A stretch of DNA of 11,163 nucleotides from Opitutus sp. GAS368. Lineage in GTDB: Bacteria > Verrucomicrobiota > Verrucomicrobiae > Opitutales > UBA953. The DNA lies in assembly GCA_943332745.1 (NCBI GenBank), contig CALQQQ010000019.1:1-11163 (forward strand). The letters run 5' to 3'. The translations under genes and the position numbers were made by a program. A model generated the notes under the pieces. The model was not told where the DNA came from and made no database searches. It was given only the letters and a program-made list of their open reading frames with translations. How positions within the stretch are numbered: the stretch's first letter is position 1; the number at the start of each line of letters is the position of its first letter. Positions 7,304 through 11,163 of the stretch are shown piece after piece.

Positions 7304-7332
7304 GTTATGCCCTCGACTAAGCGCCCCGTCAA
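7304..7332 (-). promoter_or_regulatory. sigma70-like promoter of the HDAC-fold gene, apparently leaderless
   Basis: On the minus strand TTGACG (7332-7327, five of six to TTGACA) is followed after exactly 17 bases by CATAAC (7309-7304, four of six to TATAAT). Six bases separate the -10 element from the ATG at 7297-7295. Transcription starting the usual seven bases after the -10 would begin on the A of the start codon, giving a leaderless mRNA. No Shine-Dalgarno is visible before this ATG, which agrees. This is read from sequence; activity is inferred. Confidence 0.5.
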
Positions 7333-7402
7333 ATCCGCCCCCTGTCATAGGTTGCGGTTGGCTTCGGGCCGATGCTTCGCCATGGTCAACGCGTCGCCAA
7401 CC

Positions 7403-8248
7403 ATGCCCTTCGACCCAAAGATTCCACGAGAACTCGCTAATAAAATGGGTCGCGAGGCGATGCAGGTCATCGAGCTAGGCCTCTACGCCTCACCCACCAG
7501 CCGCCAAGTCGACATCGCCGCGGACATCGCCGACGCCGTAGCGCGGACCACCCATCTGCCGCCCGACCATCGGCACACCTTCCCTCGCACGGGATCGCAC
7601 GTGACGGCCATCGAAGTCACCGACGAAACCTCCCTGTCCGCCGCCGCCCGCCATACTGCGGCTGGATTACGCACGCTGGTGCTCAATTTCGCCTCACCTA
7701 CCGTCGCCGGTGGTGGCTTCCTGGCCGGCGAACGCGCCCAAGAGGAATACCACTGTCGCTCCTCCGCACTCTTTGCCTGCCAACTCGGCGGACCGATGTA
7801 TGCCTTCCACCTACAGCAAGGTAACGCGCTCCACACCGACGCGATGATCTATTCCCCCGACGTTCCCGTCTTCCGGGACGACGACCATCGGATGCTCGAG
7901 ACGCCCTTCAAGGTCGCCTTCGTATCGGCGGCCGCCTGCGACGCCCGTGACGTCGCCCCGCTCGATCAGGCCAAGATTCCCGGCGCCATGAGTGCGCGTA
8001 TCGTCAAGGTGCTCGCGGTCGCCCAGGCGAATGGCCATGACACACTCGTACTCGGCGCCTGGGGCTGCGGCAACTTCTCCAACGATCCCGCCCTGATTGC
8101 CGACCTCTTCCGACAAGCCCTCGACGGCCCCTTCAAGGGGGCTTTCCGTCAGGTAACCTTCGCCATCGTGGACACCACCTCGGACCAACGTTGCCTGAAT
8201 CAATTCCGCCTAGCGCTCTCGCTCAAGGCTCCGCCCAGGCATAACTAA
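7403..8248 (+). CDS. TIGR02452 family protein, microbial-type poly(ADP-ribose) glycohydrolase (PARG) domain
   Basis: Bacterial-type PARG enzymes with a macrodomain fold cleave ADP-ribose polymers or related ADP-ribose conjugates. The 281-residue product, close to the usual family length, contains the catalytic signature GGGFLAGERAQEE (103-115), where GGG binds the ribose-diphosphate and the two glutamates (E114, E115) act in catalysis. CRSSALF follows at 118-124. LVLGAWGCGNFSNDP (216-229) and FKGAFRQVTFAIVD (244-257) are the typical C-terminal macrodomain elements. The start at 7403 is chosen because the conserved N-terminal pattern (RELANKMGREAMQVIELG) begins directly after it; ATG at 7382 adding seven residues is also possible. 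No Shine-Dalgarno is evident before either. Upstream in-frame codons from 7055 overlap the opposite HDAC-fold gene and are not protein-like. The gene converges on the SGNH gene with an 8-base gap. Confidence 0.87.
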   Translation: MPFDPKIPRELANKMGREAMQVIELGLYASPTSRQVDIAADIADAVARTTHLPPDHRHTFPRTGSHVTAIEVTDETSLSAAARHTAAGLRTLVLNFASPTVAGGGFLAGERAQEEYHCRSSALFACQLGGPMYAFHLQQGNALHTDAMIYSPDVPVFRDDDHRMLETPFKVAFVSAAACDARDVAPLDQAKIPGAMSARIVKVLAVAQANGHDTLVLGAWGCGNFSNDPALIADLFRQALDGPFKGAFRQVTFAIVDTTSDQRCLNQFRLALSLKAPPRHN

Positions 8249-8256
8249 GCTGAGTC

Positions 8257-9069
8257 TTACTTTAGGCGTCTGAGAATCGCTTCGCCCACCGTAGCACCGA
8301 GGAAGTCATAACCGGCGCCCGTAAAATGCACGTCGAGCGGCGGCTGAAATTCGGCCAGACGCGGAGTCATCGCCGCGAAGAGGTCGTCCGTCGGGATGCC
8401 GTGCTTCTTCATGACCTCAGCGGCGAGGGCGTTCTTCTCGAGGATCGACGCGGCGGTCTGCTTCTGCGCTGGATTATCCGGGATCGGCGTGGTGCTGGCC
8501 CAGATGAGCTTGGCTCCAGTCTTTTCCAGGCGCACGACGATTTCCTCGAGGCGCTTCACATAGTCGGCAGCGGGCGTAGACCGGTCATGGATACCGAAAT
8601 TGAAATGGATGACATCCCACTTCCCTCCACCCAACCAGGCGTCGAGATTCTTGAGACCCGAAGCGGTCGGTCCGCAGTTGGCCGGAGCACGATGGACGTT
8701 CGCCTTCCCCGCAAGGGCCTTGCGCGTCCGCTGCGTGTAACCGCGCGAGACGGAATCACCAATGAGGAGTATCCGCGGCAGCTTAGGATCATCCTTCACG
8801 AAGTCCCATGCGCTCGAGTGGCCGGCTATCTTGCCGCGTTTGTGCAGAGGCAGGTAGAAGCCATTACCTAGATTGGCCTGCAGTACTTTCTCCCAGGCCT
8901 GTTCTTCCGGTGAGAGCTTGGCCACCAAGGCCTGATACTTCTCCTCCACGGCGGCATCCTGGGCGGCTTTCTTCGCTGCGGCCTCCTTGGCATTCGTTGG
9001 CTCGCCCTTCGGCGGTTCGGCCGCGACCAAGACAAAAGTCAGACTGAGGAAGGCAAGCAGATGCTTCAT
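8257..9069 (-). CDS. secreted SGNH/GDSL-type hydrolase (GDS motif)
   Basis: SGNH hydrolases use a serine-histidine pair to cleave esters, often acetyl groups on carbohydrates. The 270-residue product starts MKHLLAFLSLTFVLVAA, a signal peptide with probable cleavage after A17. A charged Ala/Lys/Glu-rich helix (25-65) follows. The catalytic domain shows block I ILLIGDSVSRGY with nucleophile S106, block II PANCGPTASG (129-138), block III NFGIHD (157-162, with His where GxND has Asn), and block V DVHFTGAGY with the D246/H248 pair. I take the ATG at 9069 because it starts the signal peptide directly; an ATG at 9111 would add 14 residues ahead of it. It is the last of three minus-strand hydrolase genes, 73 bases behind its upstream neighbour, so it may have its own promoter. 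Substrate unknown; envelope or extracellular polysaccharide ester is the likely class. Confidence 0.85.
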   Translation of the reverse strand: MKHLLAFLSLTFVLVAAEPPKGEPTNAKEAAAKKAAQDAAVEEKYQALVAKLSPEEQAWEKVLQANLGNGFYLPLHKRGKIAGHSSAWDFVKDDPKLPRILLIGDSVSRGYTQRTRKALAGKANVHRAPANCGPTASGLKNLDAWLGGGKWDVIHFNFGIHDRSTPAADYVKRLEEIVVRLEKTGAKLIWASTTPIPDNPAQKQTAASILEKNALAAEVMKKHGIPTDDLFAAMTPRLAEFQPPLDVHFTGAGYDFLGATVGEAILRRLK

Positions 9070-9082
9070 GGCGGGGTAAACC

Positions 9083-9111
9083 GATACAACCAGCCAACTG
9101 CGAACCTTCAA
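9083..9111 (-). promoter_or_regulatory. weak candidate promoter for the GDS-motif hydrolase gene
   Basis: On the minus strand TTGAAG (9111-9106, four of six to consensus) and TGTATC (9088-9083, three of six) are 17 bases apart and end 13 bases before the ATG at 9069. The 73-base gap makes an independent promoter possible, but the match is poor and may be chance. Confidence 0.22.
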
Positions 9112-9137
9112 GCCGTCACTACCGCCCTCTTGGCTGG
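9090..9137. repeat. 8-base inverted repeat in the gap between the two secreted SGNH genes
   Basis: CCAGCCAA (9090-9097) and TTGGCTGG (9130-9137) are perfect reverse complements separated by 32 bases. The loop is long and no T-run follows on the minus strand, so it is not a typical intrinsic terminator. It could be a weak attenuating or mRNA-stabilising structure, or chance. Confidence 0.25.
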
Positions 9138-9142
9138 ATTGC

Positions 9143-9997
9143 TTACTTAGCTACGCCGCTCATCGGATGGCCGGTAACGGCCTTCCAAGCAATTTCCTGA
9201 AGCAGGCGGTTGAGCTTCTCGGCTTCCGGTAACTTGGCGAGTTGGCTGACCACAGGCAATCCAACCGGGCTACGACGATAGATGACGGCGTAGTGGCAGT
9301 AGGCTGAGAGGACACGAATCTGCGGGCCGGGATGACCAAGGGCGTCCGTGAAGAGTTCATTCTGCGTCTTGATGCCGGGCGCTTCGCCACGGAAGACCTT
9401 GTCACGCAGGGCCATGACAGCCTCGCCGCTCGGTACGATTGCGATTTTCGCCGCCGGGATGCGCACGTTAAGTTCCTTCACGTGATCTTCGATGAGTTTG
9501 AAATACGGGTCGTGCTTCGACCGTAACTGCGCCAACGTGATCACATCGCGATCGATGGACTTCGGCTTGGTCTTGGAGAGCCAGATTTCCGAATCCTCGA
9601 AGGGCACCCAGTTCTGCTGGAGGGTGAGACGGAGCTTGGGGTTACGCTCCAGGCCGAGCTTGGTAAAATTCTCGATCCCCGGATCCGGCAAGAACGTTGG
9701 CGCCATCGTGAACAGGTCGGCCGTGCCAGCTTCGAGCACCGGCTTGGCCTTGTTCTTCTCCGCCGGCAGATTCCAGTGCTGGATCACCTTGGAACCGCCG
9801 ATGGAGGAGACGGCGAGCTGCTCGTGGCCTTGAATGCCTGCGGCCTTGGCCATCTCGGCGACCAGCGGAGGCATCCACACATGGAAGCTATGGCCTGCGG
9901 TCAGCACCTTAAGGCCGGCTGGCGTGACCTCCGCCGCAGAGAGAAGCCCGCCGACAACCGAAGCGAGCAATAAGACGAATGCACGAAACCAAGACAT
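9143..9997 (-). CDS. secreted SGNH-hydrolase-like protein (GHS motif)
   Basis: The 284-residue product starts MSWFRAFVLLLASVVGGLLSAAE, a clear signal peptide with likely cleavage after A22. Directly after it, VLTAGHSFHVWMPPLV (31-46) resembles SGNH block I with S37 as candidate nucleophile (GHS instead of GDS). SSIGGSKVIQHW (64-75) resembles block II. FTDALGHPGP (216-225) followed by YAVIYRRSPVGLP (236-248) resembles the terminal Asp/His block, with H222 as candidate catalytic histidine. The block III Asn/Asp is not evident; TMAPTFLPDPGIENF (97-111) lies where it is expected. Similar proteins are frequent in Planctomycetota and Verrucomicrobiota. It begins 11 bases after the stop of the sialate-O-acetylesterase-like gene, so both are probably on one transcript. 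Assignment to the superfamily is moderately secure; the substrate is unknown. Confidence 0.75.
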   Translation of the reverse strand: MSWFRAFVLLLASVVGGLLSAAEVTPAGLKVLTAGHSFHVWMPPLVAEMAKAAGIQGHEQLAVSSIGGSKVIQHWNLPAEKNKAKPVLEAGTADLFTMAPTFLPDPGIENFTKLGLERNPKLRLTLQQNWVPFEDSEIWLSKTKPKSIDRDVITLAQLRSKHDPYFKLIEDHVKELNVRIPAAKIAIVPSGEAVMALRDKVFRGEAPGIKTQNELFTDALGHPGPQIRVLSAYCHYAVIYRRSPVGLPVVSQLAKLPEAEKLNRLLQEIAWKAVTGHPMSGVAK

Positions 9998-10008
9998 CGT
10001 GTTAAGCT

Positions 10009-11163
10009 TTACTTACTGGAGCGATAGGGGCCGGCCGGAAGGCCGTCCTTGCCGGCAGAGTAGACGCTGACCTCAGGGAAGTTAGACCAAGCGTAGCGGA
10101 CTTCCTTAGGCTCCTTGACGCTAGCGGCGGAGACGGTGACCTGCGTACCATCGGCCTTGGCCTGCGCGAAGACCCATTTGCCATCGGCACCGAGGAGGCC
10201 GAAGCCTTTGCCGTCGTTCTTAAGCATCACAGCCCGATCGTAAGTCAGCACGAAGGCATCGCCCTGGCGTTCCGCTTTCTTCACGCGCGGAGCTTCGCCG
10301 TCGTTGCGGGTCTTGTACACGCGCTGGAGGGCGACGTAGGCGAGACGCTCGCCGATGGGAAGCTTGTCCTTCGGATGGATGTCCTTCTCTTCGCCAAGGT
10401 CGATATTCACGGACTGCATCGCACCGGGAACGTTATCAGCAATCCACTCCATGGACTCCCGGATACGGGGCCAGCCGGTATCTTCGACGGCCAGCTCTGG
10501 CTTGCGGGCCATGAAGCGCGGGAGCTGGACGATGATGAAAGGGAATTCCTGACCCCAGGCCTTATGCCAGGACTTGATCATGGAACCGAGGACCCACTTG
10601 TAGGCCTCAGGCTGGCCGGCATTGGATTCGCCCTGGTACCAGATAACGCCGCGGAAGCTGTGGCCGACCCAAGGATGCACCATGCCGTTCCAATTCATAT
10701 GCGGGCCATTAGCCCAGACCGGACCGAACCTGTTGGCGTCCTGCTTGAGCTTCGCAAGGACCTTGGCATCCTGCTCGACGGCAATTTGGCCCTGCACCTT
10801 CTTGAGGTTGTCGGCGCGAGCCTTGATGCCGGCTGTTTCCCTAGCATCGAAATCCTTCGCATCCGAAACATCGGCGTACATGCCTTTGGGGCCCCAGGCT
10901 TCGGCGCGGGTGCCACCGATGGACGAAACGATGAGCCCGATGGGCTGCTTGAGATTGGCCCTGAGTTCGCGACCAAAATAGAAAGCGGAGGCGGAGAAGC
11001 TCGGCACGGTCTTAGGATCAGCAAGTACCCAAGCGCCGCCCTTGATGTCTGCGACGGGCTCGGCTGATGGAATGCGCGACACGGTGAACATACGGATACC
11101 CGCATCGGCGGGACGACTAACCGCGTCAGCGAGGGCATGGGTGGCACCCACGACCTGATCCAT
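10009..11163 (-). CDS. sialate O-acetylesterase-like protein (5' end outside window)
   Basis: This family (SASA, former DUF303) removes O-acetyl groups from sialic acids or, in many bacteria, from plant and algal polysaccharides. The 384 visible residues contain SSIGGTRAEAW (80-90), the hallmark GVIWYQGESNAG (172-183), FPFIIVQLP (207-215) and DIHPKDKLPIGERLA (261-275) with the expected catalytic histidine H263. A C-terminal beta-rich domain covers about 290-384. The first visible residues, MDQVVGATHALADAV, align with the family stretch directly after the nucleophile motif SGQSN, whose next residue is usually Met. The methionine at the window edge is therefore most likely internal, and the catalytic serine, signal peptide and an N-terminal part lie beyond position 11163. 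It is first in a run with the two SGNH genes. Confidence 0.88.
   Translation of the reverse strand: MDQVVGATHALADAVSRPADAGIRMFTVSRIPSAEPVADIKGGAWVLADPKTVPSFSASAFYFGRELRANLKQPIGLIVSSIGGTRAEAWGPKGMYADVSDAKDFDARETAGIKARADNLKKVQGQIAVEQDAKVLAKLKQDANRFGPVWANGPHMNWNGMVHPWVGHSFRGVIWYQGESNAGQPEAYKWVLGSMIKSWHKAWGQEFPFIIVQLPRFMARKPELAVEDTGWPRIRESMEWIADNVPGAMQSVNIDLGEEKDIHPKDKLPIGERLAYVALQRVYKTRNDGEAPRVKKAERQGDAFVLTYDRAVMLKNDGKGFGLLGADGKWVFAQAKADGTQVTVSAASVKEPKEVRYAWSNFPEVSVYSAGKDGLPAGPYRSSK

Noticed and set aside
7055..7402. N-terminal extension of the PARG-like frame back to ATG 7055
   Set aside because: It overlaps the opposing HDAC-fold gene by more than 200 bases and does not resemble the family N-terminus, which begins right after 7403.
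8326..8871. 181-codon plus-strand frame opposite the GDS-motif hydrolase
   Set aside because: It is antisense to a gene with complete SGNH motifs, and has no recognisable domain.
10375..11067. 230-codon open frame on the plus strand opposite the sialate-O-acetylesterase-like gene
   Set aside because: It is fully antisense to a gene with hallmark motifs and shows no domain of its own.
1..11163. Search by eye for tRNA, rRNA, CRISPR arrays, insertion sequences, phage genes and riboswitches
   Set aside because: No regular repeat-spacer pattern, transposase motifs, terminal inverted repeats or cloverleaf candidates were seen; nearly all bases are explained by protein genes.

Overview
The window is a GC-rich, tightly packed bacterial chromosomal segment. 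It has eleven genes, a possible twelfth small one, and almost no non-coding DNA. Lipid A synthesis (LpxI) implies a Gram-negative outer membrane. Secreted SGNH-type and sialate-O-acetylesterase-type hydrolases, a SET-domain protein, and start codons without clear Shine-Dalgarno sequences fit the Planctomycetota-Verrucomicrobiota-Chlamydiota group. I lean towards Verrucomicrobiota, perhaps an Opitutales-like lineage. That placement is inferred from gene content, not measured. I see no rRNA, tRNA, CRISPR array, transposase or phage gene, and no gene-free stretch above 300 bases.

Left block (1-3004, mostly +): the C-terminal half of LpxI (lipid A pathway, cut by the window edge); a possible small single-pass membrane protein on the minus strand (450-713); then panB, gpsA and a SET-domain gene in one tight run, each pair joined by a 4-base ATGA overlap. 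Pantothenate/CoA precursor supply, glycerol-3-phosphate supply for phospholipids and a putative protein methyltransferase are therefore probably co-transcribed.

Middle block (3056-6427, +): a cytoplasmic TPR-repeat protein; an unusually long (515 aa) and divergent adenylosuccinate synthetase (purA-like); and an unrecognised 112-aa protein 21 bases behind it.

Right-centre (6428-8248): a divergent pair formed by a histone-deacetylase-fold hydrolase (minus) and a TIGR02452/microbial-type PARG protein (plus). The deacetylase gene has a good sigma70-like promoter placed so that transcription would begin at the ATG itself, which suggests a leaderless mRNA. Its stop codon abuts the stop codon of the 112-aa gene with no gap.

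Right block (8257-11163, minus): three consecutive genes for hydrolases of the SGNH superfamily. They are a sialate-O-acetylesterase-like enzyme (5' end outside the window), an SGNH-like protein with a GHS motif and signal peptide, and a GDS-motif SGNH hydrolase with signal peptide. They look like an envelope or extracellular carbohydrate de-esterification cluster.

The points most worth a second look are the divergent PurA with its unknown downstream partner, three enzymes of types best known from eukaryotic protein modification (SET, HDAC-fold, PARG) within about 6 kb, the SGNH trio, and the apparent leaderless promoter.
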